From positions 20,633,550 through 20,697,549 of the forward strand of contig JAFMSR010000015.1 in the NCBI GenBank assembly GCA_022818135.1: a DNA stretch of 64,000 bases. The letters are read 5' to 3'. Positions 49,140 to 60,200 of this stretch are shown here, in pieces. The notes below the pieces were generated by a model. That model worked only from the letters and a program-made list of their open reading frames with translations, was not told the DNA's origin and did no database searches. Origin of the DNA: Saxidomus purpurata (lineage: Eukaryota > Mollusca > Bivalvia > Venerida > Veneridae). The first letter of the stretch is position 1. Every line of letters begins with the position of its first letter. A program made the translations under genes and the position numbers.

Positions 49140-50030
49140 GAAAAACTACGAATTAAGAAATTGACAATATTGATATAGATTAGTGTTACAAATTTAATTC
49201 TTCAAAATTGGTATTTTCATCTCCTAGAAATTCTCTAAACAACTTAACACTTCGTTTTATTGTTCTTTTCGTACTCGCCGAGTCTTTGCTCTCGTCTAAA
49301 CTATTCAAATCAGAATCTGACACCGCAGCATAACGCCGATGTTGTTGAAGTTCAGTCATGTTGGTCGTCTGACACATCTGAAAACGTTCATTGATCCAGA
49401 CGCTCTTGAGAGGAAATTTTATTGGGAACCCAATAATCTATTTTTAGACTTACAGGGTGTAACATCATGATATATTTACATTTTTTGTTCACCGATGCTG
49501 TATGGGAATTTTATATAGGGAAAAGCATGTGCGGTATAATAAAAGGAATTGTTAAATGAATCCATGGCCATTTAAATGTTGTATTTTCGTCGGCGACGGT
49601 ATTATGGCAGGATTTTCACCCGTGAGCTATGTAATCATTTATACTTATTATAGAATATATAAATATAAAAGTACAGTCACGGCACAATGCATAAAATCTA
49701 GCTATTCCTCATTTATACCACATTTCTTTACTTTAATATATGATGTAATACCATCGATTTGACGCCATCGTCAAATTTAGCACTGCACGGGAAAAACGAT
49801 CATCAATACTTCTTTACATGCACGCGACGGTTATTCTATCGTCCAAATTATCATAGGTTTTCGAATGATTTATTTTCATAATCAGAGCCAAAATACCTGT
49901 TTTGAGTTGAACATATTTTTAGATACAACATGAAGCAGAAGATCCTATTATCAAATCAGATGTACAATACCTCAATAGCCAGGTAGCAAGCGATGAATAC
50001 AACTAGAGATTTATGAAAAAAAATGATGAC
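49140..50030. other. Non-coding region before the LTR element
   Basis: No gene recognised; a 63-codon minus frame at 49186-49377 is serine-rich without a domain. Confidence 0.4.
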
Positions 50031-50240
50031 TGTTATATAAAGTTCTATATTGTTTAAGTATACCCCTGTTTATACCATATGGTATTGTTGTTTAAATAGT
50101 ATGTATGAAACAGTATATGAGTCGGAGAGTGTTTAGACTTCAATAAAGCTAGTTATACTTTATAGTATTCTTGTGTTCATTCCTTCTTTGGATTAATGTA
50201 ATCAAACCTCTCCACAACGCCCATAGACCACCTCATAACA
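50031..50240 (+). repeat. 5' LTR
   Basis: 210 bp, TGTTATATAA...CTCATAACA. Contains an AATAAA at 50142-50147 in the R-like part. Matches the 3' LTR except at one base (GGATTAATG here, GGAATAATG there). Confidence 0.95.
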
Positions 50241-50258
50241 TGGTGTCAGAATAAAAGG
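50241..50258 (+). promoter_or_regulatory. Putative primer-binding site
   Basis: TGGTGTCAGAATAAAAGG starts directly after the LTR and begins with TGG, the complement of a tRNA CCA end. The donor tRNA could not be determined; a TGGTxTCAGA start is similar to sites for methionine-type tRNAs in other elements. Confidence 0.6.
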
Positions 50259-50347
50259 GATTATTATAGTGACGGAATTATTTTTATGAATTGTTGAAAT
50301 ACATTCCTTGTAGTTTGCATTCTAAGGACTGCCAGAAGTAACTCAAA

Positions 50348-53300
50348 ATGGATTTAGCTGGAGTTCCTACACCCAAAATGGACTGGGGCAGTAACAATTT
50401 GTTAGAATCATTCAAAAAATTTCGTCAGCATGTGGAGCTTATTTTTAAAGGAGCGCTAAAGGAAAAAGATGAAGACGTTAAAGTGACATATTTGCTATTA
50501 TGGATTGGAGAACGTGGCCGAGAAATTTATAATACTTTACAATTGACAAACGACCAAAGGAAATCAACCAAAGATATAGCTGACAAATTCGAAAAACATG
50601 TACAGCCAAAATCAAACCCCGTTTTCAGCAGATATAAATTCAAAAATGAAAAGCAAAGTGACCATTCCATTGAACAGTTTATCACAAAATTGAAAACATT
50701 AGCAATTGACTGTGCTTTTGGCGACGATTATAGAGAGGATATGATAAGGGATCAAATAGTTTTTGGAATAACATCGGAGAAAATCAGGGAGAAATTAATA
50801 ACCGAAGGAGACCAGCTGACATTAGATAAGGCAGAAAGAATCTGTCAATCTTACGAATATGCACAAAAACAACTTCAGTCAATGAAACCAGCGAACATTG
50901 CTGTGGACATTGTTAAAAACAATAGACACAGACGAACGAACCAGCAGCGGGAACATGGAGCTGTACCGAAAAAATCAGCATCAGCCACACCGTGGAAAAC
51001 ATTTCCAAAGTCTTCTCCAAAATGTGACAAATGTGGACTAACTCATGCAAGGAAAACATGTCCAGCTAAGGGGAAACGTTGTAACTTTTGCCACAAATAC
51101 AATCACTTTGAATCAGTATGCAGACAAAAACGTTCAGTACATGATGTTAATACCGATGAATTACAAGGAAATAACAATAGTGACAGTGTTTCAGAAAGTG
51201 ATTTTGAAATTGACAGCGTCAGAAGATCACCAGGTAATCAGGTTTATGCCGAGATTCAGGTTGGTCCTAAACATTGTCCTTTATCCCTCAAGATTGATAC
51301 AGGAGCATCTTGCAATATCTTGACTGAGAATGATTTCGAAAGCTTAGGTATCATGTTACCACTAAAGAAAGCTTCATGCAATCTGACTGCGTACAACGGT
51401 GCTAAGCTTGACGTACTGGGTCAAATAAATGTAAAATGCTTACATAAGGGCACCAAGAGAAATGTTGATTTCTATGTAGTACGTACAAGCAGATGTTCTA
51501 TCTTAGGCCTTCAGACGTGCCTAGATTTCAATTTGATTAAAATTGTCATGGCCGTAGACAACTTGTCCAAACCCTTGTCAAAGGATACAGTATTATCGGA
51601 ATACACAGATTTATTTTCTGGTATAGGTCACCTTCCTGGCAAAGTTTCATTAAAACTTGACCCATCCATTTTGCCAGTAGTGCATCCGCCAAGACGAGTA
51701 CCCGTTTCTCTGACAGAAAAGGTCAACACTGAGCTCAAGAAAATGATCAAAGGTGGTATTATTGCAAAGGTAAACACACCTACCAAATGGGTCAATTCAA
51801 TGGTTGTAGTAAACAAACCTAAGTCAAACAAGGTAAGAATTTGCCTAGACCCGAAAGACCTTAATAAGGCACTGTGTCGTCCCCATTATCCAATGAGAAC
51901 TCTTGACGATATCCTTCCCCAGTTATCATCAGCAACGTATTTCACTAAGCTAGACTGCAAGCAAGGATATTGGTCAATGGAGCTAGACGAAGAGTCGTCA
52001 TTCCTTACAACATTCAATAGCCCATTAGGTCGTTTCCATTACACCCGTACACCTTTTGGCCTGGTTACAAGCCAAGATGACTTCCAGCGCCGTATGGATG
52101 AATGTCTAGAAGGGTTAAAATGTTGTTCTGTCATAGTAGATGATATATTAGTGTGGGGATCTACTTTAGAAGAGCATGACCAGAGTCTAAAATGCGTGCT
52201 TAACAGATGCCGACAGAAAGGCATACGTCTTAATAAAGACAAAGTTGAGGTAGGATTAACAGAAGTTCGATACTTTGGTCACATCCTATCGTCCGAAGGT
52301 TTAAAGCCAGACCCAGAGAAAATCTCAGCAATAAGAGATATGGATCCTCCTAAGGATAAATCAGAACTTGAAACAATTATGGGCATGGTAGTATATTTGT
52401 CAAGATTTGCGCCAAATCTGTCTGAGGTTACTACTCCTCTCCGCCAGATACTGAAAAAAGATGTTCAATTTCACTGGGATGAAGCCCAGAAACTTGCATT
52501 TCAGAAGGTCAAAGACATATTGATTCAAGCGCCCGTTTTAGCCTATTATGACCCAAACAAATCCTTGGTACTACAATGTGATGCATCCAAATATGGCCTT
52601 GGGGCTACACTGTTACAAGATGACAAACCAGTAACATATGCTAGCAAATGTCTTACACAGTCAGAGGTGAACTGGGCCCAAATTGAAAAGGAGTTGTTCG
52701 CAATTCTTTTTGGTCTTAATCGTTTCAAACACTATGTGTATGGACGCCAAGTGGTTGTTGAAACAGATCACTTACCACTCATTTCTATAATGAGAAAACC
52801 TGTCTATGCCGCACCTGCTAGGTTGCAGCGCATGATGCTTCAGCTGCAAGGTTATGACTTTACATTAGTACATAAGCCTGGCAAGCAAATTCCTGTAGCT
52901 GATACGCTATCCAGGAAATTTCTACCAAACACATACCCTGAATTGTCAGAGGCTGCTGATTTGCATGTGCATTTTGTACTGAAACATACGCCTGTATCTG
53001 ACCGAAAATTCAATGAGATCAGGTCACACACCCTTAAAGATGAAAACCTAATACTTCTTAAGGATGTCATTTTGTTAGGTTGGCCTGAAAAGCGCAATGA
53101 TTGCCCTCCAGAGTTACTTGATTACTGGAATTTTCGAGATGAGTTAACAGTCACCGATGATTTGATCATGAAAGGTCAAAAAGTACTCATTCCCGGTGCA
53201 CTGAGATCAGAAATGTTAAACATTTTGCACAAAGGTCATTGTGGTATCACAAAATGCCTCCGAAGAGCATCGGACACTTTATTTTGGCCTGGCATTACAG

Positions 53301-53680
53301 CCAACATCACTGACATGGTCAACAAATGTCCTGTTTGTCTCGAACATAGAAGTTCGAATCCCAGAGAACCGCTGATTCCACATGAAGTCCCTGACCGACC
53401 TTGGCAGATTGTTGCTACAGATGTCTTTACATTTGATGGTCAAGATTACTTATTGATAGTGGATTATTACAGCAACTATTTTGAGTATGCTAAACTGTCA
53501 AACACAACAAGCAGTGTTGTTATTAAGCACATGAAGCAATGGTTTGCACGCCATGGGATTCCTATGAGGTTAGTTTCCGATGGAGCTACCTATTACACAT
53601 CCCAACAGTTCAAAGAGTTTGCTAAAGCATGGGATTTCGAGCATTCTCTTCCCCGACTTACAGTCAAAGCAATGGGTTAG
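50348..53680 (+). CDS. Retrotransposon gag-pol polyprotein, frame broken in integrase
   Basis: One open frame of 1110 codons. Gag-like N-terminus 1-220; CCHC-type knuckle region at about 226-258 (CDKCGLTHARKTC, CNFCHKYNHFESVC); aspartic protease IDTGAS at 316-321; reverse transcriptase about 430-690 with CLDPKDLNK, FTKLDCKQGYW and VDDILVW (about 596); RNase H with CDASKYG (743) and ETDHLPL (804); integrase zinc finger HKGHCG...CPVC (961-994) and catalytic core ATDVF (1023) and SDGATYY (about 1078). The frame then shifts at about 53642-53650 and stops at 53680, before the third catalytic acidic residue. Gag and Pol share one frame. It would act in the cytoplasm and nucleus to copy and insert the element. 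Confidence 0.93.
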   Translation: MDLAGVPTPKMDWGSNNLLESFKKFRQHVELIFKGALKEKDEDVKVTYLLLWIGERGREIYNTLQLTNDQRKSTKDIADKFEKHVQPKSNPVFSRYKFKNEKQSDHSIEQFITKLKTLAIDCAFGDDYREDMIRDQIVFGITSEKIREKLITEGDQLTLDKAERICQSYEYAQKQLQSMKPANIAVDIVKNNRHRRTNQQREHGAVPKKSASATPWKTFPKSSPKCDKCGLTHARKTCPAKGKRCNFCHKYNHFESVCRQKRSVHDVNTDELQGNNNSDSVSESDFEIDSVRRSPGNQVYAEIQVGPKHCPLSLKIDTGASCNILTENDFESLGIMLPLKKASCNLTAYNGAKLDVLGQINVKCLHKGTKRNVDFYVVRTSRCSILGLQTCLDFNLIKIVMAVDNLSKPLSKDTVLSEYTDLFSGIGHLPGKVSLKLDPSILPVVHPPRRVPVSLTEKVNTELKKMIKGGIIAKVNTPTKWVNSMVVVNKPKSNKVRICLDPKDLNKALCRPHYPMRTLDDILPQLSSATYFTKLDCKQGYWSMELDEESSFLTTFNSPLGRFHYTRTPFGLVTSQDDFQRRMDECLEGLKCCSVIVDDILVWGSTLEEHDQSLKCVLNRCRQKGIRLNKDKVEVGLTEVRYFGHILSSEGLKPDPEKISAIRDMDPPKDKSELETIMGMVVYLSRFAPNLSEVTTPLRQILKKDVQFHWDEAQKLAFQKVKDILIQAPVLAYYDPNKSLVLQCDASKYGLGATLLQDDKPVTYASKCLTQSEVNWAQIEKELFAILFGLNRFKHYVYGRQVVVETDHLPLISIMRKPVYAAPARLQRMMLQLQGYDFTLVHKPGKQIPVADTLSRKFLPNTYPELSEAADLHVHFVLKHTPVSDRKFNEIRSHTLKDENLILLKDVILLGWPEKRNDCPPELLDYWNFRDELTVTDDLIMKGQKVLIPGALRSEMLNILHKGHCGITKCLRRASDTLFWPGITANITDMVNKCPVCLEHRSSNPREPLIPHEVPDRPWQIVATDVFTFDGQDYLLIVDYYSNYFEYAKLSNTTSSVVIKHMKQWFARHGIPMRLVSDGATYYTSQQFKEFAKAWDFEHSLPRLTVKAMG

Positions 53681-54333
53681 CAGAAGCTCATGTCAAAATT
53701 TGCAAGACAATTTTGAAAAAGTCCAAGAGTTCTTCTTCCGATCCAGTTATTGCTTTAATGGAATACAGAGCAACACCTTTAAGTTCAGGTTACTCACCTG
53801 CCGAATTGTTGTTCGGGAGGAAAATAAGATCATTTCTACCTATTACACCTGAAAAGCTGAATCCCAGAACTCCGGATCCTGCTAAAGTCAGGAAAAAGTT
53901 AAATGAACAGAAACAAACCCAAAAGAAGTACTATGATAGACATGCTACACCACTGAAATCGTTAAATGTAGGTGAACCGATTCGCATACAAAAAGGTACA
54001 TGGCAACCTGCAACTGTCATTGAACAGCATAATGCACGCTCGTACACAGTAAGAACCTCCGATGGTGCACAGTACACTAGGAATAGGCGCCATCTTCTTA
54101 AGTCAAATGAACCGCCTCACACACCAAACCTTCCCGATATCACACTCCCAGATCTTTCAATTCCTAATCAAACAGAATCTTCAGAAACTAAAAATGAAAA
54201 CCCCTGTTCCCCCCAAGCCGAAAATATAGTTTTGCCAGTTTCCCACACAAAACCTGAATCATCAATTTCGGCTAAACCTTATATCACTAGATATGGTCGC
54301 ACTGTAAAACCAAAGATGATAGAATCCAAGTGA
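53629..54333 (+). pseudogene. Integrase C-terminal part in the shifted frame
   Basis: The frame -1 to gag-pol continues the integrase from about 53644. It has SSPTYSQSNG and the expected catalytic glutamate (NGLAEAHVK) shortly after, then a C-terminal chromatin/DNA-binding-like stretch with YTRNRRHLL and a proline-rich tail to the stop at 54333. The offset equals a loss of one base (or gain of two) relative to an uninterrupted frame. An integrase split at this point would lack its third catalytic residue, so this copy should not make active integrase unless the shift is a sequencing error. A programmed shift here is unlikely, as gag and pol are already fused. Confidence 0.85.
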
Positions 54334-54530
54334 ACCGAGATAAATTTGACAGTGGAACAATTATGTTAATTGTTTATCTTAATGACATTGATAACATTGA
54401 AATGTGGCACATTTCACCAGTATAATTGGTAAAGCCACACACAGAGTGACCGATATTCAGTGCAAATAACATTGACTTAAATTCCATTGAGAAAATAAAA
54501 AGTTAAAGTTTTATTTTTTTTATTTTTCAG

Positions 54531-54541
54531 AAAAAGGGAGA
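54531..54541 (+). promoter_or_regulatory. Polypurine tract
   Basis: AAAAAGGGAGA directly before the 3' LTR, the expected site of plus-strand priming. Confidence 0.85.
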
Positions 54542-54751
54542 TGTTATATAAAGTTCTATATTGTTTAAGTATACCCCTGTTTATACCATATGGTATTGTT
54601 GTTTAAATAGTATGTATGAAACAGTATATGAGTCGGAGAGTGTTTAGACTTCAATAAAGCTAGTTATACTTTATAGTATTCTTGTGTTCATTCCTTCTTT
54701 GGAATAATGTAATCAAACCTCTCCACAACGCCCATAGACCACCTCATAACA
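54542..54751 (+). repeat. 3' LTR
   Basis: 210 bp, one base different from the 5' LTR. Ends CATAACA, then the target duplication ATGAC. Confidence 0.95.
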
Positions 54752-54756
54752 ATGAC

Positions 54757-57000
54757 TTTGTATGTTTGTATACATACAGGTGTTAGAGGCCGAGTACATT
54801 TCATATTGTATGTCAATGTATAATGAATAGATTTAAATATATCTTTAACATGCCGTGAATAAATATCCTTCGTGCAAACGGATGAGTCTACGGAATGTGA
54901 AAGAGAGCTACGCATGATAATTTGTATTGTTTTTTGTTTCAAGTATAAGTAAGATACTTATGCCATGTTTATCGTTATCGTATGTGTACGATTAACTACA
55001 TTACATGTTAACTATATAATTATATCAAATGTCTCTACGCGAACTTGTTATTTAGTTTATACTAATTTCTTTTATCAGAATTGTTTCGAATCCATAAAAA
55101 ATATTGTGAATATGAAAGATGCAGAAGCAGTACATTGTGTAGCAATATCAAACTGTAAGTCATTTGGTTTATTTGAAATTAAGGGTAAGCTTGTCAATGA
55201 ATAAATTAACACCTGTAATATTGAGTTTTAAAAAAACAGTGTTAGGCTAAATATTTAAATGTTCAAATTCTTTCTCTGTGTGACACTTCACTTGTGTTTT
55301 TCTGGTCATTTTGTGATCTAGTTAGACATAAACTTTTCTGTTTCTAGTCATTTTTGTTTTACAGTTCATGTCAGTACTTAATTGACGTATTAATTTTACA
55401 TTTTAGTGCCAGAAACTCCTTTCCTTTTTACAAGACTTGGGACTCTTATAGGATCCAGTAGTTACTACTTGTATTTATATCTTCAAATCTGGATAAACCG
55501 ATGTCAGTCTGCTATTTTATAGTTTGCTTTCAAATGATATTAAAAAGGCAAAATTAATCATGCGTCGTGGTTTATGGCTCTATTTCAGATTGAATCTATA
55601 CAAAGACTTTATCAGAAAACATGTTGACATGTATTTTATATGATACCAGAAAACATGTTAAAGGGCAAATTTCATTAAGATATTTCTAAAACATGTTAAA
55701 AATATAAAGTGATATTGATTATTTAAAATGGGTGAAAACGCTGTAATCTTGTCACAGTTGTATTAAACCTGTCAAACAGTGGTACTGGATAAAGTTAAAG
55801 AGAGACATTATAAATTGATTCTAGAGCGAGTCCCGATATCGATTAATATCAGTTTTAAAGAAATATGGGTTTTTCACAAACTTATCGTTCTTGCGTACTC
55901 TTCAGCGTTAAATAGCACACACAGTTATCGATCGGCGAATGAGGGGTCAGTTTCGGTCCGATAATGAAAGCTTATAACTTTTGTTATGTATCATGAATGA
56001 ATAATCCTATGATTTTCGTGTATTTTGCTAAATTATTTATTTATTTCTATTACAAATTATATCCTTACTTAAATAAGTATATTTTTGTAATTTTAATAGT
56101 AGAAAATAATGAAATTATAATGTGGGGGAAAGAAAAGAATCGCCGGCGAAGGCAAAGCTATACAGGCTTCGTCAGACTTCATTTTCATGGATGTACATTA
56201 AATGATTACATAAATTAATTAAATTGTACTTTCAGCATTTCAACAACACATCAAAAATGTTTTCTTAAGAAGTTTAGTAAATTCGTATTTGTATTTAAAT
56301 TAAAATATAGAGTAAATAAAGTAGTATGAAATCAGTTCAGTTCTTTATTTCGTTATGATGAACTACCAGTGGAGTTTGGTAACAAATATTAAATCGATAA
56401 CAGTCTAAGGTATTGTTATTTCAGTTGGAGACGAGTTTCTTCATTTCTTTATTGTAAACAATTTTATTTTCAGAGAACAAATGTGTATGAGTACAGAATG
56501 TTATATCTTTGCAGAATTATTGCGGTAAGCAGTATTTGTACTGAAAATTATGATTGACATGGGTGGTCTTTTTGTTCTACTTTCGCTTTATTAAAACAGT
56601 CAGAGATATATGTGGCACTGCATTGGAAGTAAAGTTCTTTCAACTATAATTCAAAATAGGCTTGCTTATTCATGTACAACCTATTTACAGCCTCTTTCTG
56701 TGAGACCTCTGGAAAATAACAAGGATATTTGAAAACTGGAAAACCTACTTTCGTTTTTGAAAAGGCAAAATTAGTTTGTTAAACTCAAATTTTCAAGACA
56801 ATGTGGTCATATTCGATGCAGTATGTCATATTTCTTTCTTCTGAGAAGATGCCCGTTATGATTCCAGATTTAAAAGAAAACTCGATTTGGTCTTAAAATG
56901 AACCTTTAATGGCTCTGCTCAGACGATAACTGAGTTGTGTTCAGGTTTTTGCGAACATTGACATTATTAATAAGTTTGAATAGTATTTAAAGAACAGGAC
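54757..57000. other. Non-coding region between the LTR element and the IAP gene
   Basis: No gene recognised. Short frames such as 54965-55204 and 55997-56218 have no domains. Probably contains the distal promoter of the IAP gene. Confidence 0.4.
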
Positions 57001-57229
57001 CCTATGTTACAACGGCGCTGTGCTGAAACGTGCGAAATGGCACCCGGTGCCTTAAGCACCCGTAGTGCGGCGTTCACACGGTTTAGCAGAGAGATACCAG
57101 TAGGCCTCGTATGTGATGCGGCCGTGACCAAGGCCTGAGTTAATCACTACCACCAGAGTGATTGCTGTCGAATGTTCTCGGATATCTCACCAGGAAAGCT
57201 AGCTGATACTGATTGGAAATGGCAGACAG
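57001..57229 (+). other. Candidate first exon and promoter-proximal region of the IAP gene
   Basis: A patch richer in GC and CpG than its surroundings, ending in a good donor (GGCAGACAG then GTAAAT at 57230). It includes ATGGCAGACAG at 57219-57229. Joining this to the strong acceptor ctcgcctctcatttttcag at 57469-57487 keeps the frame of the long IAP exon (phase 2). This is only a model: no transcript evidence, and the patch could instead be a repeat. Confidence 0.4.
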
Positions 57230-60200
57230 GTAAATTTCTTTTTTCGGCATCAAAATTCTTTTTCTAAGCCTGACGGGACACATGCCGGGGACTCATCCAA
57301 GCAATAAGCTACTTAGTATCAAATCAAAAGGGATCCTGGTTTTCCTGCTTTGTGGGTTTTTTAATTCTATTTTTAGATAATAAGATTGTCGGTTTTTCCC
57401 ATAGTCAAGTTATATAAAATACGCTATGTATTCAAAATGATTATAAGTCGAAGACATTACCAAAATGTCTCGCCTCTCATTTTTCAGTTTCATTTTGATC
57501 ATTTTAATATTATGTGTTCATTCCTTCACGCTGAGGGATATATCACATGTCATTACAGAAATCAACCTTATTTTCGTTATCGCTTGTGCAAATTTTCAAA
57601 AAGGTGAACTTTACTATAATAAAAGAAATAAGACAAGTCAAGTTGTGATAACTTGTTTATTTTGCTGTTGGATTATTTTGGCAGTATGGATGACTGTTTC
57701 TTCAAAATGTGCAGTTCCTGGACAATCGAATCGATTTGGTGTAAAGCATTTGAGATATACACTTATATTGAAAAGAATCTCGACATCAATCTCTTTTCAA
57801 TTTGAATTAGTGAAAAATTTAACAAAGAACAAATATGAAAATGAATTTCCGAATTTCTTATCATTCAATTCGCCGGTGACACAAAAGTGCTGGGTTTATC
57901 CGTCTTCATTGGAAAGATATTTGAATGAACTGGACACGTCAAACAGCAGAAACCCTGAGTTGATGAAATATGAGTGGGCAAGATATGCAACCTTCAAAAC
58001 ATTTCCTATGGAATCGCCTGTCATGCCAATTCGTCTTGCATCAAACGGATTTTACTTTAATGGTTCTAGGGACGTTGTGACTTGTTTCTCTTGTGGACTT
58101 GTTCACGGAGGATGGAAAGACGGTGATTCGGTATCTGACATACACGCATTGCTTTCACCAAGTTGTCAGTACCTGAGAGGTACGGATGAAACAAATGTTG
58201 GAATCCATGGTTATGATGTACATGGTGCTACGGGCGGTGGAACATGCGAAACCGACAGCGGATGTCGGAGTGGTGAAGTCCTTGTTCAAAGACAAAGTGG
58301 AAACTTTTCAGATAACGACGCATCTTCTAGTCGCAGACGAAACAAATTTCCCAAATACGAAAGTTATCAACGAAGAATAGATACCTATAGTAAATGGCCA
58401 TGCACTGAAACTATTGAGCCCCGTATTCTGGCAGAAGCGGGATATTTTTATGCAGGTATTAAAGGGTTTAAATATATTAAGGATTTGTCTTATAAACAAT
58501 TCCGACTGGTTTAAGAGTTTTTGTGGAAGGACGCAGTTATGAGACAATTTATTCGTCAAGAGAGCTTCTTGGCAGACCGCGTGCCGGTGTCAATGTTTAT
58601 AAAATTGTCATCACAAGGAATGACATAATTATAATTATTTTTAAATTTGATAATGAAACAAAAACATTACGTAATAAAATGAAGATATGAATATTTATCA
58701 CGACAAGACAATGATATACATTAATCTCATTTATTTGCTCAATGATATTTTCATATTCACGTTATGCTTTTTTATTTGCACGACCTTTACAGGTTTAAGT
58801 GATTGCGTCAGGTGTTTTTCCTGTGGCGGTGGTTTACGTAATTGGGAATATGGCGACGGTCCATGGGAAGAACATGCACGCTGGTTTCACTGGTGCTCAT
58901 TCCTTCACGAGCAAAAAGGTCCTGAATTTATCCAACGACACAGAGATGTTCAGACTGACTCAGATGACGAAATATTGCCGGGTTCGGTATGGACTCATTT
59001 CATATATGATTTCTTACATACATAAAACGCATATGATACCTTTTGTCTTGATACTGACATGAGCGTCTTCTATTTCTGTTTCAATAAACTTTGTCCAGAC
59101 ATTTGTATTGTCCAGTAATTTTCCTTTTTCATTTAAGAATAGTTTATTAATTAAAAATAGAATTATCTTAGGAATAAACGAAACAGTGATCGCACTATAT
59201 TAATCACAAATATTTTAAACATCCTTATAATATTAATTTGATTTTCAGTTTTAAGAATATTTTGGTGGCAACAACCTTCTTGGTATGACATATCAACGAG
59301 ATAAGTTCTTTTTTATTTTCAGACTTCTATCGTTTCTGGAAAAGAAGCATTAAATGCCCTAAAAGAAAATCAGACACATACGGATCGTATGCCAAATGCA
59401 CAAAATGACAAGAATGATCCTACAGATATATCAAGTGAAATGAAGCAAATGGTAGAATCACTTCGTGAAATGGGTTTTGAGGAATCAGACATACAAGACA
59501 GTCTGAAAAGAACAGGTGTTAAATTTATCCGTTTCACATATTGGTACAATTGATATATATCTTGTCTATTATTTTTTCTACGAGTATCAGTACAAAGATT
59601 TTTAGATCATAGCCAAATATATCGGTTCACCTTTATTACATGTATATACAAACCAATTGTTTTATTCTATTGTTCAGATTTGATCTTTTAGCTCATTGGT
59701 TTAAACGGAGTGTAGGTGTGAATATGAAGTCCATACAATGAATTTTAAAAAAGTCGTTCGGATGGAATGTGATTAAGAGCGATCTGGTATTAATACGTTA
59801 AACATAGTATTTACCCGGTGACTTACTAGATTTCGACCAATCAGATAAATCCTAGCATCTGCAACTTAAGGAAGATCATATTTATGTTGAAGTTGATGTA
59901 CATGTAAAATAAAATGAAAATCAGCCTTTTACATTTTTCTCAAAATTGTTAGAAATGGATACAGAAACTTCTTAAGAACATAAATATTGATATGTTTACG
60001 GTATAATAAATAGTTTTCAGCGATCTTCCTGTCTGTTACAAAATTATAAGTGTGATGTAAGATTTGGAACAATACGGTAGATCAATGATTGACTTTGAAT
60101 TCAGTCGTGTTCACCTCATCAAATGTATGACATTTTGCGTTCCCTGCATATCTTTCGTACTTAAAACAGCCATATTATGTCTTTCTGTTTCTTGATAAGT

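Larger units (their letters stand above)
50031..54751 (+). mobile_element. Ty3/gypsy LTR retrotransposon, nearly intact, Mag-like
   Basis: A 4721-bp element with 210-bp LTRs at both ends, flanked by the 5-bp duplication ATGAC (50026-50030 and 54752-54756). The LTRs begin TGTTAT and end ATAACA, a 6-bp inverted pair, and differ at one position. A putative primer-binding site starts at 50241 and a polypurine tract (AAAAAGGGAGA) lies at 54531-54541. Domain order gag, protease, RT, RNase H, integrase marks it as Ty3/gypsy; there is no envelope gene. The RT wording (KLDCKQGYW, VDDILVW) is closest in my memory to the Mag clade, which also includes the bivalve Steamer element; clade needs a tree. The near-identical LTRs mean a recent insertion. 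Confidence 0.95.

Noticed and set aside
53580..53852. Third-frame open stretch inside the retrotransposon
   Set aside because: Shadow frame of integrase; the real continuation is the 53629-54333 frame.
58456..58514. Reading the IAP exon straight through to the stop at 58514 as a short IAP
   Set aside because: It would cut BIR2 in half, whereas splicing at 58455/58793 restores a textbook BIR2 in phase.
58982..58986. Alternative donor GTTCGG at 58982 for IAP exon 3
   Set aside because: It puts exon 4 in a frame with an early stop; the GTATGG donor at 58987 keeps the UBA frame.
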